This document shows positions 8,410-17,027 of a stretch of DNA of 64,000 bases, piece by piece. The notes under the pieces are model-generated. The model did not search any database, had not been told where the DNA came from, and was given only the letters and a program-made list of their open reading frames with translations. Both the position numbers and the translations under genes were made by a program. The stretch covers positions 60,386 through 124,385 of the forward strand of contig CAJUHS010000001.1 in assembly GCA_910586535.1 (NCBI GenBank), written 5' to 3'. The number at the start of each line of letters is the position of its first letter. Position 1 is the stretch's first letter. This DNA is from an uncultured Oscillospiraceae bacterium (lineage in GTDB: Bacteria; Bacillota; Clostridia; Oscillospirales; Ruminococcaceae).

Positions 8410-8515
8410 TTTGCGGCACCTGCCTTTTCAATAAAACTCGCTGAAACGGGGCGCATCGAAGAAACGGCAGCTTACAACTGCCGGCCGATAACTTAAAGAG
8501 CCCGGAACACGCGGC
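8410..8515 (-). promoter_or_regulatory. Possible L21 leader (autoregulatory 5' UTR)
   Basis: About 100 untranslated bases lie between the promoter and rplU. They contain a stable hairpin (CGGCAG at 8465-8470 with CTGCCG at 8478-8483) and a CAGGTGCCGCAAA stretch just before the ATG. Firmicutes rplU transcripts often carry an L21 leader that controls the operon. Assignment to that family is an inference; a covariance-model search would settle it. Confidence 0.4.
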
Positions 8516-8521
8516 TTAATT

Positions 8522-8550
8522 ATTATACCACAGGCAAGTCCCCATGTCAA
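8522..8550 (-). promoter_or_regulatory. Consensus sigma-A promoter of rplU-rpmA
   Basis: On the minus strand TTGACA (8545-8550) and TATAAT (8522-8527) with exactly 17 bases between, which is a perfect match to the consensus. Confidence 0.92.
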
Positions 8551-8574
8551 GTATTTTTTTGTTTTTTCAGGAAA

Positions 8575-9813
8575 TTATTCTTCCGACTCGCTGTTATCAA
8601 CCTGTGTGAGACCGTTCCAGATGTTATTTACGCTTTCTACGCACTCAAAGTACTTCTGCGCGATTACCGACTGAGGTATGCCAAGCTCTGCGGCGCAGGA
8701 CGACATGGTTTTCCAGTCCGCCTTTTCATATGACAGGATCAGCTTGTACAGGGAACCTGTCCTGCCCTCTTTTTTCAGCAGGGCAAACTTAATTTCGTCG
8801 CTTATGGGGAGCTGTTCAAGAGCGTCCTCCAAAGGAACGCGCATAAGCTTTCCGAGAGTAGAGAACATTCCAAGCAGATACGCTTCCGAACGCGAAATAT
8901 TCATGTCCTGGGCATAGTCAAGAAGCTCGCTTGCAAATGTAGCACGCAGGAAAGATATCTTTATCAGCTCGTCGGGCATGGAGCCGTCGTCCTGCTTGAA
9001 GCTTAAGAGATATATCCACTGCTTCAGCTGTCCCAGACCAAGTATTACCAGAGCCTGCTTAACGGAGCGCGCCTTGTTCCTGAGAGCGAAATATGCTGAG
9101 TTTACAAGTCTCAACAGCGAAAAAGTAAGGGAAACGTCCCTTGAAATGATATTTTCGATCTCGTCAATATCCGGTTCATCCTTAGTAACGGCGACCATAA
9201 GCAGGAAAAAGTTGCTTTGCAGATAGTTGACCTTTTTGACGGTCGTAGGCATTTTCTCCGATACAAAAGTACCCTGATAATATGTACAGCCCAGTTCTTT
9301 GGCTTTGTCATAGGCTTCCTGAGTCTCGACATTGTAGGCAATGACTTTTTTGCCGAAGGACTTTCCTATCTTAACGATATTTTCCACGGATGATGGATCG
9401 GACGAAAAGTTTACCTTGATATAATCCACGATATCAAGTATACCGAAAAATCTTGGAGCAAACTCAAAGTCAACCACAGCAATTTTATATCCGCTCTGCT
9501 TGTATTTCGTAATGAGGTTCTGCGAAAGCGGGTTTGTAATAAGCGAGTCTTCTATCTGAATAACAAGCTTATTGGTTTTGAACATTTTGGGTATGCCTTT
9601 TTCCAACAGATTAGGAGTAAAGGTGAGAAAAGCAATTTTTCCGTCGAGAAACCTTTCGCTGTCCATTGACGAAAGGAAATTTTCTATCGCGTTTGCGGCC
9701 GAAACGTCGTCGGTATGTTCAGCACGGAAACTGTTGTCCGTATAGAGGATTTCATATCCGAAACTTTCCTGTTTTTCATTCACAAGCGCCTGTCTGACAA
9801 TATAAGAATCCAT
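8575..9813 (-). CDS. EAL-like/HDOD two-domain signalling protein
   Basis: A 412-residue protein of the YuxH type. Residues about 1 to 200 resemble an EAL cyclic-di-GMP phosphodiesterase fold, with GYEILYTD in place of the EAL strand and DYIKVNFSS, KKVIAYNVETQEAYDKAKELGC and YYQGTFVSE near the usual positions; key catalytic acids look incomplete, so it is probably not an active phosphodiesterase. Residues about 200 to 400 form an HDOD domain (SRDVSLTFSLLRLVNSAYFAL, a typical core helix pair). Such proteins are thought to act as signalling scaffolds. It is monocistronic and follows the rplU promoter region. The start at 9813 has an AGGAGGGATTCTGT site. Confidence 0.85.
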   Translation of the reverse strand: MDSYIVRQALVNEKQESFGYEILYTDNSFRAEHTDDVSAANAIENFLSSMDSERFLDGKIAFLTFTPNLLEKGIPKMFKTNKLVIQIEDSLITNPLSQNLITKYKQSGYKIAVVDFEFAPRFFGILDIVDYIKVNFSSDPSSVENIVKIGKSFGKKVIAYNVETQEAYDKAKELGCTYYQGTFVSEKMPTTVKKVNYLQSNFFLLMVAVTKDEPDIDEIENIISRDVSLTFSLLRLVNSAYFALRNKARSVKQALVILGLGQLKQWIYLLSFKQDDGSMPDELIKISFLRATFASELLDYAQDMNISRSEAYLLGMFSTLGKLMRVPLEDALEQLPISDEIKFALLKKEGRTGSLYKLILSYEKADWKTMSSCAAELGIPQSVIAQKYFECVESVNNIWNGLTQVDNSESEE

Positions 9814-9884
9814 ACAGAATCCCTCCTATGATACTAATTATACAATATTTATTTCGGTTTTTCAACTGTTTTTGTAAAAAATAA

Positions 9885-10520
9885 TTACATCATTTCAAAA
9901 AAGTTAAAAATGAACTTATCGGCCGCATTTCTTATGGTTACAATGTCTTCCTCTGAATACTCGTCGTAAACGCCCACAGCTTTCATTCCTGCGTTTTTTG
10001 CGCTTATTATCCCTTTGAGTACGTCCTCGAAAACCACGCATTCGGAGGGAGCGGCTCCAAGCTCCGAGGCGGCGTGAAGATAAATATCCGGGAAATCCTT
10101 GCTTTTTCCGACCTTTCCGGTGGTACAGAACACGTCGAAAAAGCTGTAGACGTGATTATTGCGCAGGACGGGTTCATACAATGAATCAGGAGACGCCGTA
10201 GCCACCGCAAGCTTTATGCCGCGCCGCTTCAGATAGTCCAGATAGTCACGCACCCCCTCTTTCAGGAAGATGTTGTAACGGTACTCGCTGACCGCAAGAG
10301 CGTTGAACTCTTTAATAAGCTCCTCTGTGGACTCCTTAACGCCGAGCTTGTGCATTTCCTCTGCAGCGTCCTCATAGGTCATTGCCGTAAGTCTATGTAC
10401 AAATTCATCCGTGCAATTTATCCCCCGCTTTTGCAGCAGTATCCTGTCAATTTTTTCCCACACTGAATTTGAATCTATAAGAGTTCCGTCAAGATCGAAA
10501 ATTGCTGCGGAAAATTCCAT
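9885..10520 (-). CDS. HAD-superfamily hydrolase, beta-phosphoglucomutase-like
   Basis: A 211-residue haloacid dehalogenase-type phosphatase or phosphomutase. Motif I is FDLDGTLIDS (nucleophile Asp, about residue 8), motif II lies in LAVATASPDS, the motif III lysine in GKVGKSKDFPDIY, and motif IV in VVFEDVLKGIISAKNAGMKAVGV. The C1-type helical cap lies between about residues 18 and 85. The substrate cannot be read from sequence; sugar phosphates are usual for this group. It starts one base after the preceding transglutaminase-like gene stops, so the two are co-transcribed. Confidence 0.88.
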   Translation of the reverse strand: MEFSAAIFDLDGTLIDSNSVWEKIDRILLQKRGINCTDEFVHRLTAMTYEDAAEEMHKLGVKESTEELIKEFNALAVSEYRYNIFLKEGVRDYLDYLKRRGIKLAVATASPDSLYEPVLRNNHVYSFFDVFCTTGKVGKSKDFPDIYLHAASELGAAPSECVVFEDVLKGIISAKNAGMKAVGVYDEYSEEDIVTIRNAADKFIFNFFEMM

Positions 10521-10521
10521 T

Positions 10522-11325
10522 TCAGTTATCCTCCTCTATTCCAAAAATATTAACCGAGGACTTGAAGTCCCTGTAGTCCGCAATATCTATCCTGTGCTCG
10601 TAAGACATATATTCAAACGTCATATGAAAATACTGCTCGTCCATGGTATAGCTGTGAACATAACCGTCCTCCGCTGTATAGGAATTGTTTGACAGCCACG
10701 TTGTGTCAATAAATATCCACTGTCCGTCAATCAAAACCGCGTTCCACTCATGGCTCATGGGAACCTCCATGAGATAATCAGGAGTATCCCCAATCGGATA
10801 TGTTCCGCCGCGCAGATTGATACAATATATATCCTGCATATTGCAAAGTGCGGCAAACAAATTAGAATATCCCGCACAGGTCGCTGTTTTGGTTTTAAGA
10901 ACCGTTTCCAGACTTATGACATCCTGCGTTACAGCCGTTTCGGCAGCCGAATGGTTGTAGTAAATATTGTCGGCTACCCAGTATTCAATTTTTTTCACCT
11001 TATCGAAATCGTTATCCGCGCCTGCGCATATCTCGTACGACAGACGTTCAAGCTCTGACAGTATCTCCCTGTGAAGCGACTCGTCCTTTTTGACGGACAA
11101 ATAAGAAGAACAGAATTTATCGCCGTACTCGGCAATGCTTTCCAGCCTTTTCGAGTTATTCTCAATCACCGAAGCATATATACCGTTCAGTTCATCGTTT
11201 CCCGCAGTCAGGTCGTAAACACCGTCCGTATCCACATATCCGCGCAGGTTCATATAAATTAGGAACAGCGCCGCTAAGAAAACTGCCGCTAAAACGCCGC
11301 GGCGGACGAGGATATTGCTTCTCAT
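10522..11325 (-). CDS. Membrane-anchored transglutaminase-like protein
   Basis: A 267-residue protein with an N-terminal membrane segment (VLAAVFLAALFLIYMNL, about residues 10 to 26), so the domain probably faces outside. The transglutaminase/protease-like core has the catalytic Cys in KTATCAGYSNLFAALC (about 150), the His in SHEWNAVLIDGQW and the Asp in IFIDTTW. Such proteins may process or cross-link cell-surface peptides; the substrate is unknown. It is translationally close to the downstream HAD phosphatase gene and lies 11 bases after mutS2. Confidence 0.82.
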   Translation of the reverse strand: MRSNILVRRGVLAAVFLAALFLIYMNLRGYVDTDGVYDLTAGNDELNGIYASVIENNSKRLESIAEYGDKFCSSYLSVKKDESLHREILSELERLSYEICAGADNDFDKVKKIEYWVADNIYYNHSAAETAVTQDVISLETVLKTKTATCAGYSNLFAALCNMQDIYCINLRGGTYPIGDTPDYLMEVPMSHEWNAVLIDGQWIFIDTTWLSNNSYTAEDGYVHSYTMDEQYFHMTFEYMSYEHRIDIADYRDFKSSVNIFGIEEDN

Positions 11326-11336
11326 ACTATACCGCC

Positions 11337-13712
11337 TTATTTAAGCTCCACAATAGTTACTCCGTCCTCTCCTTCGCCGAAAAGCCCCAGACGGAAGCTT
11401 TTTACCGACGGGTGAGATTTCAGCCGCTTATGGATACCCTGACGAAGCACACCCGTGCCCTTTCCGTGAATGACCGTGATGATTCCGGCACCGGAAAGCA
11501 CAGCGTTGTCTATAAACATATCAAGCTCGTGAACACCGTCGTCAACAGCGTATCCGCGTATATCAAGTTCCATTGAGGAGGAACGCTCCATTTTTCCGCG
11601 TACTCCCTTTGTGGATATTTTTTTGTTTTGGTACGTTACCTTTTCGGGTTCGACAAGGCGAAGCTTCTTCACGCTTATCTTGGTTTTCATAACTCCCGAC
11701 TGGACAAATACCATTCCCGACGGATCGGGGTCTCCCGCAAGAATACCCTTTTTGTTTATACCCGCGATAACAACGTTGTCGCCGCGCTTAAAGGGTCTCG
11801 GCGGGACGTATTCCTTCTGCTCCGAAGCGATAACGGGATTTGCAGTATCAAACATTTTATTTATCGCGGACTTGTTTTTTGACCGCGCGTTTACCGCAAG
11901 CTGTGAAAAATCCGACTTATCCTTTTGCTTTTTGATATCGTTAAGCTCATCAATAAGCGAGTCAGCCTGCATACGGCAGCTTTCGACTATCCGCATCGCC
12001 TGTACCCGAGCCTTTGCTATCTCGTCCTCCTTGCGCTTGTTAAGATCGTCAAGCTCTTTTTCAAGCTCCGCAAGCTTCTGCTCCTGCTCCGCTTTAAGGC
12101 GTGATATTTCCCTCTCTTTGTTTTCCAGTTCTATCCTGTCCGCTTCAAGCTTTGCGATGACTTCCTCAAAACGCTGGTTTTCCGTGGAAACAAGCTTGTT
12201 TGCCTCGTCTATTATCTTATCTGGAATACCCAGCTTAGCTGAAATCGAAAAGGCGTTGGACTTTCCCGGAGAACCGATTATAAGCCTGTAGGTAGGACGC
12301 ATTTCCGCCATATCGAACTCGCAGGAGGCATTTTCTATGCCCTCACGCTCTATTGCGAAAAGCTTCAGCTCCTGATAGTGAGTCGTGGCAAGAAGTCTGC
12401 TGCCTCTGCCAACAAGCTCCTCAATGATCGCTACCGCAAGAGCCGCGCCCTCCACAGGGTCAGTACCCGAACCAAGCTCGTCGAAAAGCACCAGCGATTC
12501 GGAATCAGCCTCGTTCAAAATCTCCACAATACTGCTGATATGGGAGGAAAAAGTGGAAAGGTTGTTTTCAATGCTCTGGCGGTCGCCGATGTCCACAAGG
12601 ATATTCTTAAATACCGACACCCTGCTGCCGTCTCCCGCAGGAATGAGAAGTCCGCACATAGCCATTGCAGTGAGGAGTCCGGTAGTCTTTAGAAGAACAG
12701 TCTTACCTCCAGTGTTGGGCCCCGTCACTATCAGCGCGCTGTAGTTATAACCGATAGTTATATTTACCGGTACAACCTTATTCATGTCAATAAGAGGGTG
12801 ACGCGCTTTTTTCAGGTCTATACGTCCGTCGTCGGATATTTCCGGAACGCTCGCCCTCATTTTGGCTGCAAGATTTGATTTGGCAAAGTACAGGTTCAGC
12901 TCCGCGCAGGTCAGATAATCCGCAGCGATAGCTTCCGCAAAATTTGCGCAGTCCGCGCTAAGCTCGGCGATAATGCGCTCTATCTCATCCTGCTCCTGAC
13001 CCTGGAGCACGCGTATTTCATTGTTGGCTTCAACTACCGAAATAGGTTCTATAAAGTAGGTAGCGCCGCTCGAGGATGTAGCGTGTACAAGACCCTGAAC
13101 ACTCCCCTTATGCTCCGCCTTTACAGGAAGAACGTACCTTCCGTCGCGCATCGTGACAATGCTTTCCTGCAAGGACTTCTGCACGTCCGAGCTTTTGACC
13201 AGCTTATCCAGATCGGCTCTTATCCTAACACCCGCCCGAGCGATTCGCCGGCGTATGTCAGCCAGCGCAGGACTTGCCATGTCGGAAATTTCCTCGTCCG
13301 AAACAACAGCATTTTTTATCTTTTCCTCCAGATACTTATTAGGAGAAAGGGATACGAAAAGATATCCTATTGAGGATTCTTCGCCGTTACAGGAAACGTG
13401 CCAGTCCGACAGCATTCTGATTTGATAAAGCATTTGAGCTATATCAAGAAGCTCTCTCAGCGTAAGGCTAGCTCCCGACTCCGCGCGCCTCAAAGAGCCG
13501 CGTACGTCCTTAAAATTGCAAAACGCAGGAGTGCCGTACTTCGCTGAAAGATCGAAAGCGTCGGAGGTTTTCCTTACCTCCCGCCTTACCGTGTCAACGT
13601 CTGTATCAGGCTCAAGAGCAAGAGCCAGTCGCTTTGTTTCCTCGTTGGAAGCCTGTTCTGCAAGCATTTCAAGTATTTTATGTAATTCCAAAGTTGTATA
13701 GTATTTGTTCAT
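11337..13712 (-). CDS. mutS2: MutS2 with C-terminal Smr domain
   Basis: A 791-residue ATPase of the MutS2 family, linked in Firmicutes to suppression of recombination and to rescue of collided ribosomes. Visible are the core/lever domain, Walker A (GPNTGGKTVLLKTTG, about residue 333), signature and Walker B (LVLFDELGSGTDPVEGAAL), a long charged coiled coil (about 515 to 610), a KOW-like segment (FKRGDNVVIAGINKKG) and the Smr nuclease domain (LDIRGYAVDDGVHELDMFID ... VIHGKGTGVLRQGIHKRL). Its length is typical. It follows recO by 15 bases. Confidence 0.96.
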   Translation of the reverse strand: MNKYYTTLELHKILEMLAEQASNEETKRLALALEPDTDVDTVRREVRKTSDAFDLSAKYGTPAFCNFKDVRGSLRRAESGASLTLRELLDIAQMLYQIRMLSDWHVSCNGEESSIGYLFVSLSPNKYLEEKIKNAVVSDEEISDMASPALADIRRRIARAGVRIRADLDKLVKSSDVQKSLQESIVTMRDGRYVLPVKAEHKGSVQGLVHATSSSGATYFIEPISVVEANNEIRVLQGQEQDEIERIIAELSADCANFAEAIAADYLTCAELNLYFAKSNLAAKMRASVPEISDDGRIDLKKARHPLIDMNKVVPVNITIGYNYSALIVTGPNTGGKTVLLKTTGLLTAMAMCGLLIPAGDGSRVSVFKNILVDIGDRQSIENNLSTFSSHISSIVEILNEADSESLVLFDELGSGTDPVEGAALAVAIIEELVGRGSRLLATTHYQELKLFAIEREGIENASCEFDMAEMRPTYRLIIGSPGKSNAFSISAKLGIPDKIIDEANKLVSTENQRFEEVIAKLEADRIELENKEREISRLKAEQEQKLAELEKELDDLNKRKEDEIAKARVQAMRIVESCRMQADSLIDELNDIKKQKDKSDFSQLAVNARSKNKSAINKMFDTANPVIASEQKEYVPPRPFKRGDNVVIAGINKKGILAGDPDPSGMVFVQSGVMKTKISVKKLRLVEPEKVTYQNKKISTKGVRGKMERSSSMELDIRGYAVDDGVHELDMFIDNAVLSGAGIITVIHGKGTGVLRQGIHKRLKSHPSVKSFRLGLFGEGEDGVTIVELK

Positions 13713-13727
13713 ATTTCCTCCAAAAGG

Positions 13728-14522
13728 TCATTGTGCGTCCGCTGTACTTGCTGCATTCGCTTCATCCGCACATATCTGTTTGTAAAAATCCAAGGTTTTA
13801 AAGCTGCGTGAAAGATGCGCAAGAATGTATTTCTCCGTGACCTCGTTAAGCAGCCTTTGTGAATCCGTTCCTATCTTAAAATTAAAAAGCCTGTTCATAT
13901 CTGTAAGACAAATAAACCTTAGAGTATGTAGAACAGTCCTTGTGAGTCTGACATGATAACTGTTTTCCTCAAAGCCTCTGCCGTAGAAGTGTTCTCCGCA
14001 CAAAAGGCAGGAACGGTCTATCATGAAAAACATCTCTTCAGCCTCGTAGCTGTAACAGTCGCGGCAGCCGATAAGCTGGGGCAGCATACCTATCTCCGAC
14101 ATGAACCGCATTTCAAAAACGCTTTTCAGGAACTCTTCGCTCCTCATACCCTCCGAAAGCATATGGAGCGTGTTCAGCAATAGGCTCATAACGTCCTTTG
14201 CCGACTGCCCCGTGGTCACGCAGTATTTTGAAATTTCCACAAAATATCCTGCCAGAGCAAGCTTTTTCATATCCAGCCTGAGACCGTAAAAGCTTTTTAT
14301 AGGTTCGCAGCTATTTAAATAGTATCTGTCCCCGCGCTTGCTGAAGCAGAATTGTGCGTAGGAAAAAAGCTGCGTGCAGGCATTGCTTTTGCCGTTGATT
14401 TTGCGTGCTCCTTTAACGCAGATCTCCACTGCACCGTATTCCGCGGTAAGAATGTCGATAAAGCGGTCGTTTTCGCCAACGTTCCGTTCAGCTATTACCA
14501 GACCTGTTACCGTTATCAGCAT
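13728..14522 (-). CDS. recO: DNA repair protein RecO
   Basis: A 264-residue protein of the RecFOR pathway that binds single-stranded DNA and anneals strands. The N-terminal OB fold begins ITVTGLVIAERNVGENDRFI and contains the LTAEYGAVEICVKGARK stretch. The C-terminal region has a four-cysteine zinc finger (CRDCYS ... CLLCGEHF, about residues 158 to 190). Position between yqzL and mutS2 in the era region is usual in clostridia. Confidence 0.95.
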   Translation of the reverse strand: MLITVTGLVIAERNVGENDRFIDILTAEYGAVEICVKGARKINGKSNACTQLFSYAQFCFSKRGDRYYLNSCEPIKSFYGLRLDMKKLALAGYFVEISKYCVTTGQSAKDVMSLLLNTLHMLSEGMRSEEFLKSVFEMRFMSEIGMLPQLIGCRDCYSYEAEEMFFMIDRSCLLCGEHFYGRGFEENSYHVRLTRTVLHTLRFICLTDMNRLFNFKIGTDSQRLLNEVTEKYILAHLSRSFKTLDFYKQICADEANAASTADAQ

Positions 14523-14601
14523 AAGAGCGACCCCCTTTCAGCAAGAGGATCGCCTCCGCCTTGAATTGCAGACGAAAAATACGTCCCCGAATCAGTCAGC
14601 G

Positions 14602-14778
14602 TTAAGACTTGTCTCCCGCCGAAACGCCGTCGGCAGTGCCTCCGACGGTATCCGGAGCTTCCGACAGAGTTATATTTGAAAAAAATTTAGTAGGTACCCC
14701 AACATAATCGAGGTAGTCGGAAATTCTTCCGCTGAGTTCAAATTTATCCCATTTATTATCATTATAGCTGTCTATCAT
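14602..14778 (-). CDS. yqzL: YqzL-like small protein
   Basis: A 58-residue reading frame starting MIDSYNDNKWDKFELSGRI. The segment WDKFELSGRISDYLDYVG matches the pattern of YqzL (W-x-x-F-x-x-[TS]-G-x-I-x-x-Y-L-x-Y), a small Firmicutes protein of unknown function always found between era and recO. That is exactly its position here. The C-terminal 25 residues are acidic and glycine-rich and look lineage-specific. The ribosome site (GAAGGAAG) is 12 to 15 bases upstream, longer than ideal. The remaining bases from 14523 to 14601 and 14779 to 14837 show nothing. Confidence 0.7.
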   Translation of the reverse strand: MIDSYNDNKWDKFELSGRISDYLDYVGVPTKFFSNITLSEAPDTVGGTADGVSAGDKS

Positions 14779-14837
14779 AGCAAATTCTCGCTTCCTTCGC
14801 GTAAAAAGTATTTGCTATAATTATCTGCACTAACGTC

Positions 14838-15755
14838 TCACATATTAGTGGAATTATTTGATAACCCGAAGTTTTTCAGAAGACCTTCTTTATTTCTCCA
14901 GTCCTCATTGACCTTGACCCAGCATTTGAGATTTACCTTTATTTCAAAAAATTTTTCAAGGTCTTCACGGGCAAGCTGTCCGATTTTCTTAAGCATTGTA
15001 CCGTTTTTACCGATAAGCATACCCTTGTGGGATTCTCTTTCGCAGTACAGCGCAGCAGAAATATCAAGTATATCCTCTCCGCTCCTGCTTACCCGCTCGT
15101 CCATTTCCTCTATTGTAACGGCTATTCCGTGGGGAATTTCGTCATACATAAGGTTAAGGACCTTTTCGCGGATAATTTCCGCCGCAAGAGCGCGTTCGGG
15201 CTGGTCGGTAAGCTTGTCGTCTGGAAAATAATGAGGTCCCTCTGCAGCAAATTTTTCCGTCTCCTGCCAAACTATGTCAATTCCGTCGTTTGCCAGTACG
15301 CTTATGGGAATTACCGCCTTAAATCCATCATACAACGAAATATACTCTGCTATCTTAACTGCAACCTGCTCCTTGTCCTTTACCAGATCGATCTTGTTAA
15401 GGATAAGGATAACGTTGTCATTTTTCTTAAATCTGCCGATTATCTCATGATCCCCGCGGCTGATCCTTTTTGTGACGTCGGCAACCATAAGTATAAGGTC
15501 AACGTCCGCAGCGGACTCTATAGCAGTTCTGTTCATATGCTCGCCGAGCTTTGTTTCAGCCTTATGGATACCCGGGGTGTCCATAAACACAAACTGAGTT
15601 TCGTCCTTTGTTACCACGCCTGTTATCCTTGTTCGGGTAGTCTGCGGCTTTCCGCTTACCGCGGCTATCTTTTCACCCACAAGAGCGTTCAAAAGCGAGG
15701 ATTTCCCTGCGTTTGCACAACCGGCTATCGTTATAAATTCCGTTTTCGTATTCAT
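14838..15755 (-). CDS. era: GTPase Era
   Basis: A 305-residue GTPase that binds the 3' end of 16S rRNA and assists 30S assembly. G1 is GCANAGKSSLLN (about residue 12), G2 TTRTRITG, G3 DTPGIH, G4 NKID and G5 around SVLANDG. The C-terminal KH domain contains LIGKNGTMLKKIG. Its length is that of the family. Neighbours ybeY, dgkA, yqzL and recO are conserved companions. Confidence 0.97.
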   Translation of the reverse strand: MNTKTEFITIAGCANAGKSSLLNALVGEKIAAVSGKPQTTRTRITGVVTKDETQFVFMDTPGIHKAETKLGEHMNRTAIESAADVDLILMVADVTKRISRGDHEIIGRFKKNDNVILILNKIDLVKDKEQVAVKIAEYISLYDGFKAVIPISVLANDGIDIVWQETEKFAAEGPHYFPDDKLTDQPERALAAEIIREKVLNLMYDEIPHGIAVTIEEMDERVSRSGEDILDISAALYCERESHKGMLIGKNGTMLKKIGQLAREDLEKFFEIKVNLKCWVKVNEDWRNKEGLLKNFGLSNNSTNM

Positions 15756-15771
15756 TTTATATCCTTTCCAG

Positions 15772-15984
15772 TTAAACCTCGTTATCGTCCGTCAAGCCGT
15801 AGATTTTATACATTGAAAGCATACTTTTGTACAGCATTTTATCTCCCATAAGCTGACGGAACGTAACCGTTTTTTCCTTGCCCTCGGCTTTCAGCTTTAT
15901 CATTTTTTCACTTGCGGAAGCGTATCCGTCCCTTACGGCGGACAGCATTTTCTCAAAGGCTTCAAGTCTGGCTTCATTATTCAT
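15772..15984 (-). CDS. Small hypothetical protein upstream of era
   Basis: A 70-residue protein starting MNNEARLEAFEKML at 15984, chosen because AAAGGACA lies about 8 bases upstream; the longer frame to 16032 has no ribosome site. It is predicted all-helical and charged (LSAVRDGYASASEKMIKLKAEGKEKTVTFRQLMG). It is not a cytidine deaminase, which often occupies this slot. It lies 16 bases before era, so is probably co-transcribed. Function unknown. Confidence 0.65.
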   Translation of the reverse strand: MNNEARLEAFEKMLSAVRDGYASASEKMIKLKAEGKEKTVTFRQLMGDKMLYKSMLSMYKIYGLTDDNEV

Positions 15985-16075
15985 ACGGACTGTCCTTTCA
16001 CATATATTAACAGTCAAATCAAATTTCAGCATTTAACAAGACTGCCGTGCAAACGCCACCAAACCTGCATAACTG

Positions 16076-16525
16076 TCATCTGTCGGTTTTAAACACAAAC
16101 ACCCACGCCAACCCGAGCGAACAAATAAGTCCTGCCAAAGCGGGAATATGTGACCTGTAGTACTCCAAAATCTCTTTTATAACGGCAATGTCGCCGAAAA
16201 GCAGTACTCCCACAACTACCGCGAAAATTGCCGCAACAAGCACAGCCCCGGCAGCTGCGTCCTTGGCAATTTTTGCAAGCTTGTGCTGCTCAGGACTGCA
16301 CAAATCCACCGCAGCCTCGACCGCCGTATTGATAAGTTCCGCCGAAACAACCGTGGAAAACGTCAGCATGAGCAGAACATACTCATTTCTTGTAAACCCG
16401 TAAAAAAACGAGAACACCGTAACATACACAGCCGCGACTATGTGAAATCGGAAATTCCGCTGGGTCTTTACCGCATGTAGAACTCCCTGCCATGCGTACA
16501 CAAACGCCTTGAAAAATTTTTTCAT
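16076..16525 (-). CDS. dgkA: Diacylglycerol/undecaprenol kinase family protein
   Basis: A 149-residue integral membrane kinase of the DgkA fold; in Firmicutes it usually phosphorylates undecaprenol for cell-wall lipid recycling. The N-terminal amphipathic helix FFKAFVYAWQGVLHAVKTQRNFRFH and the signature AELINTAVEAAVDL (E-x-x-N-T-A-x-E) are clear. There are three family membrane helices and one extra hydrophobic C-terminal segment (IPALAGLICSLGLAWVFVF), which makes it slightly longer than usual. It overlaps ybeY by four bases. Confidence 0.92.
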   Translation of the reverse strand: MKKFFKAFVYAWQGVLHAVKTQRNFRFHIVAAVYVTVFSFFYGFTRNEYVLLMLTFSTVVSAELINTAVEAAVDLCSPEQHKLAKIAKDAAAGAVLVAAIFAVVVGVLLFGDIAVIKEILEYYRSHIPALAGLICSLGLAWVFVFKTDR

Positions 16526-17022
16526 ACGCTTTCGGAGTATTCCTTTTCTCTGGACAGCCCCAGCCGCTCAAGCACCATTTCTTCCTTTTCGCGCATTTTC
16601 GCCGCGTCCAGAGCCGAGGTCTCATGGTCGTATCCCAGCAGATGAAGCATTGAATGCACTGTCAGAAAGCCCACTTCCCTTTCGGGACTATGATTATAGA
16701 GCTTAGCCTGCTTTACCGCAGTTTCCATTGAGATCACCACGTCCCCAAGCAGACACGCTCCCGTTTCGTTGTTTATATCGTACACACCGTTTTCACCAAG
16801 AGGAAATGATAGCACATCGGTGGACTTGTCCATTCCCCGATATATTTTATTCAGCCTGCGTATCTCACCGTTGTCCACAAAGGAAACGCTTACCTCCGCG
16901 TCCCTGTCAAATTTTTCCGTAACAAGCACCGCCTGACAGCATTTACGGACAAGAAGCCTCATTCCCGACGGAAGCTTCACAAGTTTTTGATTATTTCTTA
17001 TCATTACCTTAAGCTTTGGCAT
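16522..17022 (-). CDS. ybeY: Endoribonuclease YbeY
   Basis: A 166-residue single-strand RNase involved in 16S rRNA 3' maturation and ribosome quality control. The zinc site HSMLHLLGYDHE (H-x3-H-x5-H) is intact near residue 115. The ATG at 17022 has AAGGG 9 bases upstream and is preferred over the TTG at 17031. The gene follows phoH with overlap of the intergenic signals and overlaps dgkA, as is common. Confidence 0.95.
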   Translation of the reverse strand: MPKLKVMIRNNQKLVKLPSGMRLLVRKCCQAVLVTEKFDRDAEVSVSFVDNGEIRRLNKIYRGMDKSTDVLSFPLGENGVYDINNETGACLLGDVVISMETAVKQAKLYNHSPEREVGFLTVHSMLHLLGYDHETSALDAAKMREKEEMVLERLGLSREKEYSESV

Positions 17023-17027
17023 TTTTC

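Noticed and set aside
11611..12291. Plus-strand frame opposite mutS2 coiled coil
   Set aside because: Serine/isoleucine-rich shadow of the Glu/Lys coiled-coil codons.
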